From JACDER01 sp963717765 (GTDB lineage: Bacteria > Actinomycetota > Thermoleophilia > Gaiellales > Gaiellaceae), in NCBI GenBank assembly GCA_963717765.1, contig CAVQWX010000004.1, forward strand, positions 62,001 to 126,000: a stretch of 64,000 nt of DNA. Direction: 5' to 3'. The notes beneath the pieces were generated by a model that saw only the letters and a program-made list of their open reading frames with translations, ran no database searches and was not told where the DNA came from. Below are positions 27,067-35,257 of this stretch, one piece after another (positions within the stretch are counted from its first letter, which is position 1; the number at the start of each line of letters is the position of its first letter). Position numbers and translations under genes: made by a program.

Positions 27067-27103
27067 GGGCCGGTTCCTCCAAACCGGCCCGGCCTTCGGG
27101 CCG
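27067..27103 (+). terminator. GC-rich hairpins after the sigma factor gene
   Basis: GGGCCGGTT (27067-27075) pairs with AACCGGCCC (27082-27090) around six bases. An overlapping alternative hairpin GGCCCG-GCCTT-CGGGCC spans 27086-27102. No U-tract follows, as is common in high-GC actinobacteria. It separates the sigma gene from the cupredoxin gene. Confidence 0.6.
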
Positions 27104-27137
27104 TAAGATCCGAGTACTCCGAGTGAAAGGGTCATAC

Positions 27138-27488
27138 ATGAAAACAGCTCTCGCAGCTCTCGTAGTCTCCGCGTCCGTGCTCGTCGCGTCTGCGGCCTTC
27201 GGCATGTCGACGCCGACGTTGAAGGGCACCGTCGGGCCCGGCTTCACCATCACGCTGAAGAAGGCCGGGAAGACCGTGAAGAGCCTCAAGGCCGGTAAGT
27301 ACACGTTCAAGATCGCGGACAAGTCGAACATCCACAACTTCGCCCTCAAGGGTGCGATGAAGAAGACCTTCACCAGCGTCAGCTTCACCGGCAACAAGAC
27401 GGTCACGATCAAGCTGAAGAAGGGCAAGTACACGTACTACTGCCAGCCGCACGCCTCGACGATGCACGGGAGCTTTACCGTCAAGTAG
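27138..27488 (+). CDS. Secreted cupredoxin (plastocyanin-like copper protein)
   Basis: 116 aa from ATG 27138. A signal peptide (about residues 1-22) is followed by a small beta domain with a type 1 copper site: His66 in NIHNFAL, then Cys102, His105 and Met109 in YYCQPHASTMHG. It would carry single electrons outside the membrane. Lys-rich strands (TLKKAGKTVKSLKAGKY) make it basic. Its stop overlaps the convergent uppP stop by 8 bases. Confidence 0.88.
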   Translation: MKTALAALVVSASVLVASAAFGMSTPTLKGTVGPGFTITLKKAGKTVKSLKAGKYTFKIADKSNIHNFALKGAMKKTFTSVSFTGNKTVTIKLKKGKYTYYCQPHASTMHGSFTVK

Positions 27489-28353
27489 TCGCGAAGTACA
27501 GCGCGCACCCGGTTCCTGCAAGCAGGCAGTAGACCGCGAACGGGATCAGCGTGTTCGTTTCGAAGAAGCGCATCAGGAAGCGAACCGCGAGATAGGCGGT
27601 CGCGGCAGAGAACAGGGCGCCGACGAGCGCCTGGCCGCGGACGCCGTCGCCCTGGTGGCCGAAGAGCTCCGGCAGCTTGAGCACGGCGGCGGCCCCGATG
27701 ATCGGGGTCGCGAGCAGGAAGGCGAAGCGGGCGGCGTCCTTGTTGGTGAGACCGACGAGGAGGCCGCCCCCCATCGTCAAGCCCGAGCGCGAGAACCCCG
27801 GGATGAGTGCGATTGCCTGTACCGCGCCGACGCCGGCGGCCTGCAGCCACCCGACCTGGCCCGCGATGCGCGCGTCGTCGTCTTTCTCCACCTGGACGGA
27901 ACGCCGGCGCAAGGCCTCGGCGCCGAAGAGCAGCAGTCCGTTCAACGCCAGAAAGATCGACGCCGACTGTGGTGACGCGAAGACGTGCCGGAGCCTGTGC
28001 TCGAGCAGGAGGCCGAGCAGGCCGGCGGGAATGGTCCCGATCACCAGCAGCCAGCCGAGCTTCGCGTCGGTGTCGTCCGGCGCGATCTGCCGGTCGCGCA
28101 GGCTGCGCCCCATCCCCTTGATGATGCGCACCCAGTCGCGCCAGAAGAAGGCGAGCAGGACGAGGGCGGTCGCCAGGTGCGTTGCGACGAGGAACGTGAT
28201 GAAGTAGGGGTCGTTCTGGTGGATGTTCCACCCGAGCAGGCTCGGGAGGATGACGCTGTGGCCGAGGCTGGAGATCGGGAACAGCTCGGTGACTCCCTGG
28301 AGAGCCCCCAGGACGATTGCCTGGCCGTACGAGATCAGCGACGCGAGGATCAA
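27481..28353 (-). CDS. uppP: Undecaprenyl-diphosphate phosphatase (BacA/UppP)
   Basis: 290 aa polytopic membrane protein. The two family motifs are present: QGVTELFPISSLGHSVILP near residue 20 (Glu, Ser, His) and IPGFSRSGLTMGGGLLVGL near 185 (Ser-Arg-Ser). It dephosphorylates undecaprenyl diphosphate, recycling the wall lipid carrier and giving bacitracin tolerance. The FPISSLGH form has Leu where many have SSTGH, a mild variation. Its ATG overlaps the stop of the small membrane protein gene upstream. Confidence 0.95.
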   Translation of the reverse strand: MILASLISYGQAIVLGALQGVTELFPISSLGHSVILPSLLGWNIHQNDPYFITFLVATHLATALVLLAFFWRDWVRIIKGMGRSLRDRQIAPDDTDAKLGWLLVIGTIPAGLLGLLLEHRLRHVFASPQSASIFLALNGLLLFGAEALRRRSVQVEKDDDARIAGQVGWLQAAGVGAVQAIALIPGFSRSGLTMGGGLLVGLTNKDAARFAFLLATPIIGAAAVLKLPELFGHQGDGVRGQALVGALFSAATAYLAVRFLMRFFETNTLIPFAVYCLLAGTGCALYFATT

Positions 28354-28607
28354 GCCTGGCTGTGCGGCTCGGTCTGGTGCGGCGGTCGCGCGCTGGCGAA
28401 CCAGGCGGCGGCGAGCAGCGCGAGCCCGACGACGAGCGCTGCGATTCCGTGCTTCACATGGTGGTGGCTCGAGCCGGCCTCATGGCCGGGGAAGAAGCTC
28501 GGCAGCGAATGCGCGGGCTCGATCCAGTACACGACCGCGGCGACGATCAGGAGAACGCCGAGGATCGCGCAGACCGCAACGACGATCTTGTTGGCGGTCG
28601 GGCTCAC
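28350..28607 (-). CDS. Small two-helix membrane protein
   Basis: 85 aa. Two hydrophobic helices (about 7-28 and 55-72) flank a His-rich extracellular or loop segment (HEAGSSHHHVKH) that could bind metal. I do not recognise it. The stop overlaps the uppP start (ATGA), so the two are co-translated. Similar tiny membrane proteins are common partners of actinobacterial envelope genes, but no role can be assigned. Confidence 0.65.
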   Translation of the reverse strand: MSPTANKIVVAVCAILGVLLIVAAVVYWIEPAHSLPSFFPGHEAGSSHHHVKHGIAALVVGLALLAAAWFASARPPHQTEPHSQA

Positions 28608-28629
28608 GGCCCGGGACGATAGCTACCGG

Positions 28630-29671
28630 CTAGGCGGGGCGCGCCGGTCGCGTGGTCAGCTTGACCGTGACCGTGTGGCTCTGGCCGTCGCGGGTGTACC
28701 TGAGCTCGATCGTGTCGCCCGGCTTCTTCGAGGAGATCGCGGACTGGACTCCGTCGATGGTCGAGACCTCGTTTCCGTCGATCGCGGTGATCACGTCACC
28801 GGTCTTGAGACCCGCCTCGGCCGCCGGGGTTCCCGGCACGACTTGAGCCAGCCGCGCGTTCGTCGCGGACGAATCGAGCCGGACGCCGAGGTAGGCGTGT
28901 TGCGCCTTCCCCGTATCGAGGATCTGCGTCACGACGTTCTTGACGGTCGCGGAGGGGATTGCGAAGCCGACGCCTTCGTTTCCGCCCGAGTCGCTCTTGA
29001 TCTGCGTGTTGACGCCGATCACGTGCGCGCTCGAGTCGAGCAGCGGCCCGCCCGAGTTGCCGTGGTTGATCGCGGCATCGGTCTGGATCGAGTCGGAAAT
29101 GGCAAAGCCGTTGGGCGAGTTCATCTGGCGGTGGAGCGCGCTGACAATTCCGCTCGTGAGGGTCTCCGCCAGGCCGAACGGCGCGCCGATGGCGGCGACC
29201 GGGTCTCCGACCGACAGCTGCGTCGAATCGCCGAGCGTCAGCGGATGGAGCTTGGACGACGGGGCGTCCACCTTGATCACGGCGAGGTCCAGTCGAAGGA
29301 TCTGCGCCCACGAGGCTCGCGGAGTAGCTCGAGCCGTCGGACAGCGCGACGCGAATCGACGAGGAGTCCTGGACGACGTGGTAGTTGGTGACGACGTTGC
29401 CGTTGGAGTCGTAGACGAAGCCGGAGCCCTGAGCCTGTCCCTCCGGCACCGTCACGGTGATCTCGACCACGCCCCTGTTGGCGGACTGGTAGATCTGCGC
29501 GGCATCGAGGCCGGTCGCGCTCACGGCCGGCTGGGCCGAGACGGTCACCTCGCGAACGATGGTCTTGGTCGTGGAGTGGTTGGATACCCCCGCATAGACG
29601 GCAATCCCCGCTCCCGCGCCGACGGCGATGGCCGCCGCGCCAGTTCCGATCAGTGTGGTTGCTCTTCGCAT
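28630..29671 (-). pseudogene. HtrA/DegP-like serine protease with PDZ domain, broken by a one-base frameshift
   Basis: The N-terminal frame gives a membrane anchor (residues ~8-28) and the protease start with GSGFVYDSNGNVVTNYHVV (catalytic His). The second frame resumes at LAVIKVDAP and carries TDAAINHGNSGGPLL (catalytic Ser) and a complete PDZ domain (GTPAAEAGLKTGDVITAIDG). The junction is GACCTGG..GGACCTC: one extra G at 29288-29289 turns the catalytic Asp codon GAC into GGAC. Removing it gives an intact ~348-aa protein. It is either a sequencing error or a true null. The promoter has three 11-bp regulator boxes. Confidence 0.85.
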
Positions 29672-29694
29672 GAGCACAATGTGAGCACCGGTTT

Positions 29695-29723
29695 CTAAGA
29701 AGCAGATGAGAAGTCGCTAAGAA
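29695..29723 (-). promoter_or_regulatory. Three 11-bp-phased TTCTTAG boxes in front of the htrA-like gene
   Basis: Read toward htrA, TTCTTAG, TTCTCAT and TTCTTAG begin exactly 11 bases apart (29723, 29712, 29701). Direct repeats with helical phasing are the usual sites of OmpR/PhoB-type regulators. The same repeat appears at three other promoters in this locus. Confidence 0.65.
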
Positions 29724-29751
29724 GAAGTTGAGACGACAGCTTTGTTACACA

Positions 29752-29784
29752 CTCCTTACATGTCTCTTACCCGGCTCTTAGAGG
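29752..29784 (+). promoter_or_regulatory. Three 11-bp-phased CTCTTA boxes in front of the zincin gene
   Basis: CTCCTTACATG, TCTCTTACCCG and GCTCTTAGAGG follow each other without gap, ending 22 bases before the GTG at 29807. They mirror the htrA boxes across a short divergent intergenic region. Confidence 0.6.
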
Positions 29785-29806
29785 GATCTGGAAGGTTGAA
29801 GCTCGC

Positions 29807-30871
29807 GTGAGATCCATCCTTTCCGTGACATCGGTCGCCGCCGCCCTCATGGCGGCGGCGACCTGCGCCGCCCAGTCGGCTTCGGCAACGGCTCCTGTGA
29901 GGAACCCGAGCCTCTACGCGCTTTCGCGCTACGTCGACTTCAAGTCCACCACCTTCTCGCGGGCCAAGACGGTGCAACTCCCGCTCCTCTGGGATTACTC
30001 GCTCGTGGGTTCCACAACTCGCGGGTCGGTGCGGGTCCATTTGTCCAAGAACGCTTTCCCGACCGCCGACGCGACGACCGCCCAGAACTGGGCCGACTTC
30101 CTCGACAGCCTCGTCCACGGCACCGAGCTGGCCACGCTGGACGCCTACTTCCTCACGCCGGGCGAGGTACAGAGCATCTGCGGACGGGGGGCCCTCGCCT
30201 GTTACGGCGACAACCAGATGTTCGCCCCCGCCGAGGCTCCCGCCTTCGACCTCTCCGCGGAGTCCGTCGTCGCTCACGAGTACGGCCACCACATGGCCGC
30301 GCACCGGCTCAACCCGCCGTGGGAGGCGGTCGACTACGGCACGAAGCGGTGGGCCTCCTACATGAACGTCTGCGCGAAGACGCGCAAAGACCAGTGGTTC
30401 CCGGGCGCCGAGGACGCCGACAAATACTTCTACAACCCCGGTGAAGGCCTGGCCGAGGCCTACCGTGTCCTCAACGAGCAGCGGCTCGCGTTGCCGGAGG
30501 CGCCGTGGGACATCGTCTCCCAGGAATTCATCCCCGACGCCCAGGCACTTGTGCTGCTGGGGCAGGACGCGACCAACCCATGGACGAAGAACACGACCCT
30601 GGCGCGGAGCGGCTCAGTCTCGGCGAAGTCCAAGTCACGGGCCTTCGTCGTCTCTACGCCGCTGGACGGGCGCATGTCCGTCCGGCTGACCTCGTCGGCG
30701 AAGGCGAAGTTCCGGCTCGACGTCCTCTCGCCGAACGCACGCAGCATCGGTCACGCGTCCGGCAGAAACGCGACCGCGTCAGCCACCATTTGCGGCGAGC
30801 GCGCGCTGCGGGTACGGGTGAACCGGGTGAGCGGAGCAGGCGCTTTCCGCCTGACCATCTCGCGCCCGTAA
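29807..30871 (+). CDS. Secreted zincin-type metallopeptidase-like protein
   Basis: 354 aa. Signal peptide at residues 1-28. The zinc motif HEYGHH begins at residue 157 inside SVVAHEYGHHMAAH. A possible third ligand Glu is in PGEGLAEAYRVL, about 60 residues later, as in gluzincin or basic-secretory types. The C-terminal ~90 residues (from SGSVSAKSKSRAF) look like a beta-sandwich binding domain. I do not recognise a named family. The operator array suggests induction by the envelope-stress regulator encoded next. Confidence 0.75.
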   Translation: MRSILSVTSVAAALMAAATCAAQSASATAPVRNPSLYALSRYVDFKSTTFSRAKTVQLPLLWDYSLVGSTTRGSVRVHLSKNAFPTADATTAQNWADFLDSLVHGTELATLDAYFLTPGEVQSICGRGALACYGDNQMFAPAEAPAFDLSAESVVAHEYGHHMAAHRLNPPWEAVDYGTKRWASYMNVCAKTRKDQWFPGAEDADKYFYNPGEGLAEAYRVLNEQRLALPEAPWDIVSQEFIPDAQALVLLGQDATNPWTKNTTLARSGSVSAKSKSRAFVVSTPLDGRMSVRLTSSAKAKFRLDVLSPNARSIGHASGRNATASATICGERALRVRVNRVSGAGAFRLTISRP

Positions 30872-30872
30872 C

Positions 30873-30922
30873 GGAGGGGTTGGCAGGATACGGGCGGCAG
30901 CATCCCGCCAATCCCTCCCGGT
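30873..30922. repeat. Palindromic repeat, GGAGGG/TTGGCG family, divergent copy
   Basis: GGAGGGGTTGGC at the left and GCCAATCCCTCC at the right form a stem around GGATACGGGCGGCAGCATCC. It begins two bases after the zincin TAA and ends at the regulator boxes, so a terminator role fits. It keeps the ends and the GGGCGG core of the longer family members. Confidence 0.65.
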
Positions 30923-30944
30923 TTCTTAGCCCTTTCATAGAGCC
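30923..30944 (+). promoter_or_regulatory. Two 11-bp-phased boxes upstream of the response regulator (autoregulation site)
   Basis: TTCTTAGCCCT and TTCATAGAGCC lie side by side, 19 bases before the response regulator start. With the same repeat at three other promoters, this suggests the regulator controls its own operon. Confidence 0.55.
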
Positions 30945-30962
30945 GTCGCGCACAATGGCGGC

Positions 30963-31631
30963 GTGAGGATTCTCGTTGTCGACGACGAGCGGGCGGTCCG
31001 CGAGTCCCTGCGGCGAGCTCTCGCCCTCGAGGGCTACGAAGTGGACCTGGCCGCAGACGGGGAGGAGGCGCTGGAGAGCGTCCGCCGCGCCGAGCCCGAC
31101 GCGCTCATCCTCGACGTGCTCATGCCGGGCGTGGACGGACTGCAGGTCAGTCGCCAGCTGCGGCGCGCGGGCAGCAAGGTGCCGATCCTGATGCTGACGG
31201 CACGCGACGCGGTCGAGAACCGGGTCGAGGGCCTCGACGCCGGCGCGGACGACTACGTGACCAAGCCCTTCGCGCTCGAGGAGTTGCTCGCGCGGGTGCG
31301 CGCGCTCCTCCGCCGGACGAACGGGGGCGAGGAGGTGCTCCGCTTCGCCGACGTCGAGCTGGACCCGACCACCCGGCAGGTGACGCGGGCCGGCAAAGCG
31401 GTCGAGCTGACGCGGACGGAGTTCGCGCTGCTCGAGCTGTTCATGCTCAATCCCCGGCAGGTGCTCACACGCTCGGTCATCTTCGAGCGGGTCTGGGGCT
31501 ACGACTTCGGCTATGCGTCCAATTCGCTCGACGTCTACATCGGCTACCTGCGGCGCAAGACCGAGACTGGTGGCCGTCCGCGGCTGATCCAGACCGTCCG
31601 CGGCGTCGGGTACGCGCTGCGCCAGCCATGA
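30963..31631 (+). CDS. OmpR/MprA-type response regulator
   Basis: 222 aa from GTG 30963. Receiver domain with acidic pocket VVDDE, phospho-acceptor Asp51 in LILDVLMPG, and YVTKPF. Winged-helix output domain with ELTRTEFALLELFMLNPRQVLTRS and YIGYLRRKTE. Closest in layout to MprA, which with MprB and the HtrA-like PepD forms the envelope-stress circuit of mycobacteria. It is coupled to the kinase gene by ATGA. It is probably the protein that binds the 11-bp repeats. Confidence 0.93.
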   Translation: MRILVVDDERAVRESLRRALALEGYEVDLAADGEEALESVRRAEPDALILDVLMPGVDGLQVSRQLRRAGSKVPILMLTARDAVENRVEGLDAGADDYVTKPFALEELLARVRALLRRTNGGEEVLRFADVELDPTTRQVTRAGKAVELTRTEFALLELFMLNPRQVLTRSVIFERVWGYDFGYASNSLDVYIGYLRRKTETGGRPRLIQTVRGVGYALRQP

Positions 31632-32947
31632 GCTTTCGAGCACGCATCGCGCTCGTGTCGGCGGCGGCGGTCGCGCTGGCAGTCATCATCGCGTCGCTCG
31701 TCGTCTATTTCGTCGTGCGCGGCCAACTCGTCAGCTCGCTCGACGACTCCCTGAAGGATCGCGCCACGGAGGTGCTGCAAGAACCGCCGGACCGCATCTT
31801 CTTCGCGCCGGGCGGGTTCGGCGTCCAGGGATACGTGCAGGCCGTTGCAGCCAACGGGAGCTGCCGGGCAGCGGGCAACCGGCCGTGCGGGATTCCGGTC
31901 ACGGCGCACGCCCGGGCGGTCGCCGGGGGACACCGGCGCGAATATTTCTCGAACTGGACCGCAGCGAATCACACGCGCCTCCGGGTACTAACCCAGCACT
32001 ACCTGCCGGGCTCGGCGATCGCGATCCAGGTGGCTCGGCCGCTCACCGAGGTGGACCGCTCGCTGTCGCGGATTCGCTGGTTCCTGATCCTGATCGCCGC
32101 CGGCGGCGTCGCCGTCGCGGCCGGGCTCGGCCTGCTCGTCTCGCGCGCCGCGCTGACGCCCGTCCGCCGGCTGACCGGTGCGACGGAGCGCGTCGCGGAG
32201 ACAGGAGACCTGTCGGAGCGGATCGACGCCCACGGCGAAGACGAGCTCAGCCGTCTGGCCGGGAGCTTCAACACGATGCTCGGCGCGCTCGACGACTCGC
32301 GTCGCGTGCAGCGGCAGCTCATCGAGGACGCCTCCCACGAGCTGCGGACCCCTCTCACCAGCCTCCGCACGAACATCGAGGTGCTTGCGACAGAGCGGAC
32401 GCTCCCCCCGGGCGAGCGCGCGCGCCTGCTCTCGGACGTCGTCGAGCAACTCCAGGAGATGAGCCTTCTCGTCGGGGACCTCCTCGAGGTTGCGCGCGGC
32501 GAGCAGCACGGAGTCGAGCCCGAGGACGTCCGTCTCGACCTGGTCGCGGCGGAGGCACTCGACCGGACACGGCGCAACCGCCCCGGCGTGACGTTCACGA
32601 CCGAGATGGAGGAGACGTTTGTCCGCGGCGTTCCCGCGACCATCGAGCGCGCGGTCGGGAACCTGCTCGACAACGCGGCGAAGTGGAGCCCACCGGGTGG
32701 GGATGTGCAGCTGGAGGTGAAGGACGGGACGGTGGTCGTGCGCGACCACGGCCCGGGAATCTCCGATGAAGACCTTCCCCACGTGTTCGAACGCTTCTAT
32801 CGCGCCCGCTCGGCGCGCGGCATGCCGGGGTCGGGCCTGGGCCTGGCCATCGTCCGCCAGGTGGCGGAGGCACACGGCGGCGCCGTCGAGGTTGCGCGCG
32901 CCAACGGCGGTGGAACCGTCGCCACGTTGACGTTTCCCCGTTCTTAG
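31628..32947 (+). CDS. MprB-like sensor histidine kinase
   Basis: 439 aa. Helix 1 (about 9-30), an extracytoplasmic region to about 140 with two Cys (GSCRAAGNRPCG) that might form a disulfide, helix 2 (about 147-170), a HAMP domain, the phospho-acceptor His in DASHELRTPLTSL, and the ATPase with NLLDNAAKWSP, DHGPGIS and GSGLGLAIV. Partner of the regulator just upstream. The stop codon TAG is itself part of the first operator repeat of the next gene. Confidence 0.93.
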   Translation: MSFRARIALVSAAAVALAVIIASLVVYFVVRGQLVSSLDDSLKDRATEVLQEPPDRIFFAPGGFGVQGYVQAVAANGSCRAAGNRPCGIPVTAHARAVAGGHRREYFSNWTAANHTRLRVLTQHYLPGSAIAIQVARPLTEVDRSLSRIRWFLILIAAGGVAVAAGLGLLVSRAALTPVRRLTGATERVAETGDLSERIDAHGEDELSRLAGSFNTMLGALDDSRRVQRQLIEDASHELRTPLTSLRTNIEVLATERTLPPGERARLLSDVVEQLQEMSLLVGDLLEVARGEQHGVEPEDVRLDLVAAEALDRTRRNRPGVTFTTEMEETFVRGVPATIERAVGNLLDNAAKWSPPGGDVQLEVKDGTVVVRDHGPGISDEDLPHVFERFYRARSARGMPGSGLGLAIVRQVAEAHGGAVEVARANGGGTVATLTFPRS

Positions 32948-32984
32948 GGAGTTCTTAGAGGGCTCTTATGGGCCTCTCAGCCCC
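32941..32984 (+). promoter_or_regulatory. Array of four 11-bp direct repeats upstream of the secreted protein gene
   Basis: TTCTTAGGGAG, TTCTTAGAGGG, CTCTTATGGGC and CTCTCAGCCCC are contiguous, exactly 11 bases each. This is the longest and clearest array of the locus, beginning on the kinase stop codon and ending 46 bases before the start at 33030. Confidence 0.7.
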
Positions 32985-33029
32985 GCCTGAGACTCTGTGC
33001 CCATGACAAACGCTGAAAGGAGCGAGAAG

Positions 33030-33761
33030 ATGAAGGTGAGCCGAAAGCTCATCCTCGGCGCGGTCGCCGGTCTCGCCGTCGTCGGCACCGGAGCCGCCGT
33101 CGCCGCGACGCAGTTCGGCGACCCGAAGGCCGAGAGCCAGGCAATCATCAAGGATGCCGCCGGACAGCTCGGCGTCCAGCCGTCCCAGCTGAGCGACGCC
33201 CTCAAGAAGGCCTATGAGAACCGGATCGACGCCGCGGTGGCGGCCGGCCGGCTCACGAAGGCGCAGGGCGACGCGATCAAGGCGCAGATCGAGGCGGGGA
33301 ATGTCCCGCTCGCCGTGCCGGGGATCGGCTTCCGCAACGGGCCCGGTCCCATGGGCGGTCCCGGCTTCGGCCACGACATGCGCGGCCTGAGCGCCGCCGC
33401 CGACTACCTCGGGCTCACGGAGTCCGATCTGGCGGCGAAGCTCCAGAGCGGGAAGTCGCTCGCGGACATCGCCAAGGATCAGGGCAAGTCCGTGGACGGC
33501 CTCGTGAACGCGCTCGTGAACGACGCGAAGACCCATCTCAACCAGGCCGTCAAGGACGGCCATCTGACCCAGGCCCAGGCGGATCAGATCCTGAGCCAGA
33601 TCAAGCAGCACATCACCGATTTCGTCAACGGAACCGTTCCGCAGGGCTTCGGCCCCTCGTTCCGTGGCGGATCCGGGTTCCAGGGCCCCGCAGGTCCTCC
33701 CTCGTTCCGTCAGTTCCGTCAGACGGGAGGGGCGGGCATGGGCCTTGGAGCCAGCGCGTAG
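33030..33761 (+). CDS. Secreted Ala/Gln-rich two-repeat protein, probable envelope-stress target
   Basis: 243 aa. Signal peptide VSRKLILGAVAGLAVVGTGAAVAA. Two related helical modules follow: residues ~30-95 (LGVQPSQLSDALKKAY, AAGRLTKAQGDAIKAQIE) and ~125-205 (LGLTESDLAAKLQSGKSLADIAKDQGKS, KDGHLTQAQADQILSQI). They are separated by a Gly/Pro/Phe-rich linker, and the C-terminus is similarly Gly/Pro/Phe-rich. This repeated module is widespread in actinobacterial secreted proteins without known function. AAAGGAG lies 7 bases before ATG 33030. The four-box array upstream suggests strong control by the adjacent two-component system. Confidence 0.8.
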   Translation: MKVSRKLILGAVAGLAVVGTGAAVAATQFGDPKAESQAIIKDAAGQLGVQPSQLSDALKKAYENRIDAAVAAGRLTKAQGDAIKAQIEAGNVPLAVPGIGFRNGPGPMGGPGFGHDMRGLSAAADYLGLTESDLAAKLQSGKSLADIAKDQGKSVDGLVNALVNDAKTHLNQAVKDGHLTQAQADQILSQIKQHITDFVNGTVPQGFGPSFRGGSGFQGPAGPPSFRQFRQTGGAGMGLGASA

Positions 33762-33773
33762 CCTCCTCCTCCC

Positions 33774-33816
33774 GAGAGAGAGGCCGGTTCCCTCTTCCCT
33801 CGCCGGCCTCTCTCTC
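33774..33816 (+). terminator. Strong 14-bp stem hairpin
   Basis: GAGAGAGAGGCCGG (33774-33787) pairs perfectly with CCGGCCTCTCTCTC (33803-33816) around a 15-base loop, just after the secreted-protein stop at 33761. Confidence 0.8.
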
Positions 33817-33855
33817 CGCGCGTAACGCACAGGCGATTCGCAAGACTGTATTGCG

Positions 33856-34248
33856 ATGACAAAAATCCAGAAAACCGATGCTCAGTGGAGAGCGGAATTG
33901 ACGCCTGAGCAGTTCCGTGTCCTCCGTCAGAAGGGAACAGAAGCGCCGTTCAGCGGCGAGTACGACCACGTCTTCGAGCCGGGCACGTACCGCTGTGCCG
34001 GCTGCGGAGCCGAGCTGTTCGTCTCGGGCACCAAGTACGACTCGGGCTGCGGCTGGCCCGCCTTCTACGCACCCGCGTCCGAGGACGCGATCGACGCGGA
34101 GAGCGACGTGAGCCACGGAATGATCCGCACCGAAGTGATGTGCGCGAACTGTGGGGGGCATCTCGGGCACGTCTTCCCGGACGGGCCTGCCCCGACCGGC
34201 CAGCGCTACTGCATCAACTCGGCCTCGCTGAAGCTCGAGGAAGACTGA
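33856..34248 (+). CDS. msrB: Peptide-methionine (R)-S-oxide reductase
   Basis: 130 aa. Repairs the R-form of methionine sulfoxide in proteins. The structural zinc ligands are Cys47, Cys50, Cys96 and Cys99 (CAGC, CANC), and the catalytic Cys119 is in RYCINSASL. Length is normal for the cytosolic form, and there is no signal peptide. It follows the envelope-stress cluster and is coupled to the DoxX gene by a CTGA overlap. Confidence 0.96.
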   Translation: MTKIQKTDAQWRAELTPEQFRVLRQKGTEAPFSGEYDHVFEPGTYRCAGCGAELFVSGTKYDSGCGWPAFYAPASEDAIDAESDVSHGMIRTEVMCANCGGHLGHVFPDGPAPTGQRYCINSASLKLEED

Positions 34249-34706
34249 CCGAGCTTCTCTTCGGCAGTCGGGGCGGCCCACGCGCCGCCCTTGCCGCCTT
34301 TGCGATCCGTGTCGCTGCCGGAGCGATCTTCCTCGTCTTCGGGATCTACAAGTTCACCGACCACGCGCACGAGACAGACTCCTTCATGACCTACGGCCTC
34401 CCGAGCCCTGGCCTCTTCGCCTACGCAATCGGAGTGCTCGAGATCCTCGGGGGATCGTTCCTGCTCGCCGGATTCCTGACGCGTCCGGCGGCGGCGCTGC
34501 TCGCCGGCGACATGCTCGGAGCCATAGTGACGGCGGGACGGGTCGAAGGTGGTGCGATCAACCTCGTGCTTGCGCCGGCCCTCTTGATCTGCATGCTCGT
34601 CTTGCTCTGGATCGGGCCGGGCCGGTGGGCGCTGGACGGGCGTCTGGCAAGATCGGAGTCGCGGTCGCCCACGCGCTCGCGTTCCTCGGCGTCTCGGCTC
34701 TCGTGA
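34245..34706 (+). CDS. DoxX-family membrane protein
   Basis: 153 aa. Four membrane helices; the first carries AIRVAAGAIFLVFGIYKFTDH and is followed by YGLPSPGLFAYAIGVLEILGGSFLLAGFLTR, the DoxX signature. DoxX proteins are linked with thiol/oxidative-stress functions. No ATG/GTG/TTG precedes the first helix. CTG 34245, overlapping the msrB stop as CTGA, gives MTELLFGS. The last ~30 residues are basic and overlap the LysE-type gene, so the native end may be poorly conserved. Confidence 0.82.
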   Translation: MTELLFGSRGGPRAALAAFAIRVAAGAIFLVFGIYKFTDHAHETDSFMTYGLPSPGLFAYAIGVLEILGGSFLLAGFLTRPAAALLAGDMLGAIVTAGRVEGGAINLVLAPALLICMLVLLWIGPGRWALDGRLARSESRSPTRSRSSASRLS

Positions 34707-35257
34707 TCGTCACTCCGGGCCAGGACACAGCGCTCACCATCCGCAACACGCTGCTGGATGGGAGGCGGTCGGGCGTCCTGACTGCGGCCGGCGTCGCGTC
34801 GGGCCAGGCGTTCTGGACTCTGGCCGCGAGCCTCGGGCTCGCGGCGCTCCTGAGCGCCTCCGAGCCGGCGTTCCTCGCCGTGCGGCTCGCAGGCGCCACG
34901 TACCTCGTCTTTCTCGGGGTCCAGACGCTGCTGGGGGCGTCCAGACGTGGCGCCGAGCATCCCCGACAGCGCGGGAACGCCTTCCGCCAGGGCCTGCTGA
35001 GCAACCTCGGCAATCCGAAGATGGCGGTGTTCTTCACGAGCCTGCTGCCGCAGTTCGGCGGCACGTCCTTCCCGGTGCTGCTCGGGCTCGGGCTCGTCTT
35101 CTGCACGATGACGTTCGCGTGGCTCACGGGCTACGCATTCGCAGTCGCGCGCGCCGGCGACTTCCTCCGGCGCACTCGCGTGCTCGCCTGGCTCGACCGC
35201 GTCACCGGGCTCGTGCTCGTCGCGTTCGGGCTGCGGCTCGCTACCGAGGCGAGATGA
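34625..35257 (+). CDS. LysE/RhtB-family amino-acid exporter
   Basis: 210 aa, about six membrane helices. ALVIVTPGQDTALTIRNTLLDGRRSGVLTAAGVASGQ is the family signature near residue 30, with NLGNPKMAVFFTSLLPQF near 120. It exports small amino acids or homoserine lactones; substrate unknown. The GTG at 34625 overlaps DoxX by 82 bases. A shorter protein would lose the first helix. The 3' end overlaps the convergent GTPase gene by 17 bases. Confidence 0.85.
   Translation: MGAGRASGKIGVAVAHALAFLGVSALVIVTPGQDTALTIRNTLLDGRRSGVLTAAGVASGQAFWTLAASLGLAALLSASEPAFLAVRLAGATYLVFLGVQTLLGASRRGAEHPRQRGNAFRQGLLSNLGNPKMAVFFTSLLPQFGGTSFPVLLGLGLVFCTMTFAWLTGYAFAVARAGDFLRRTRVLAWLDRVTGLVLVAFGLRLATEAR

Noticed and set aside
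30505..30966. Plus-strand frame covering the zincin end and the repeat
   Set aside because: It is a shadow of the zincin gene in another frame and depends on the repeat for its tail.
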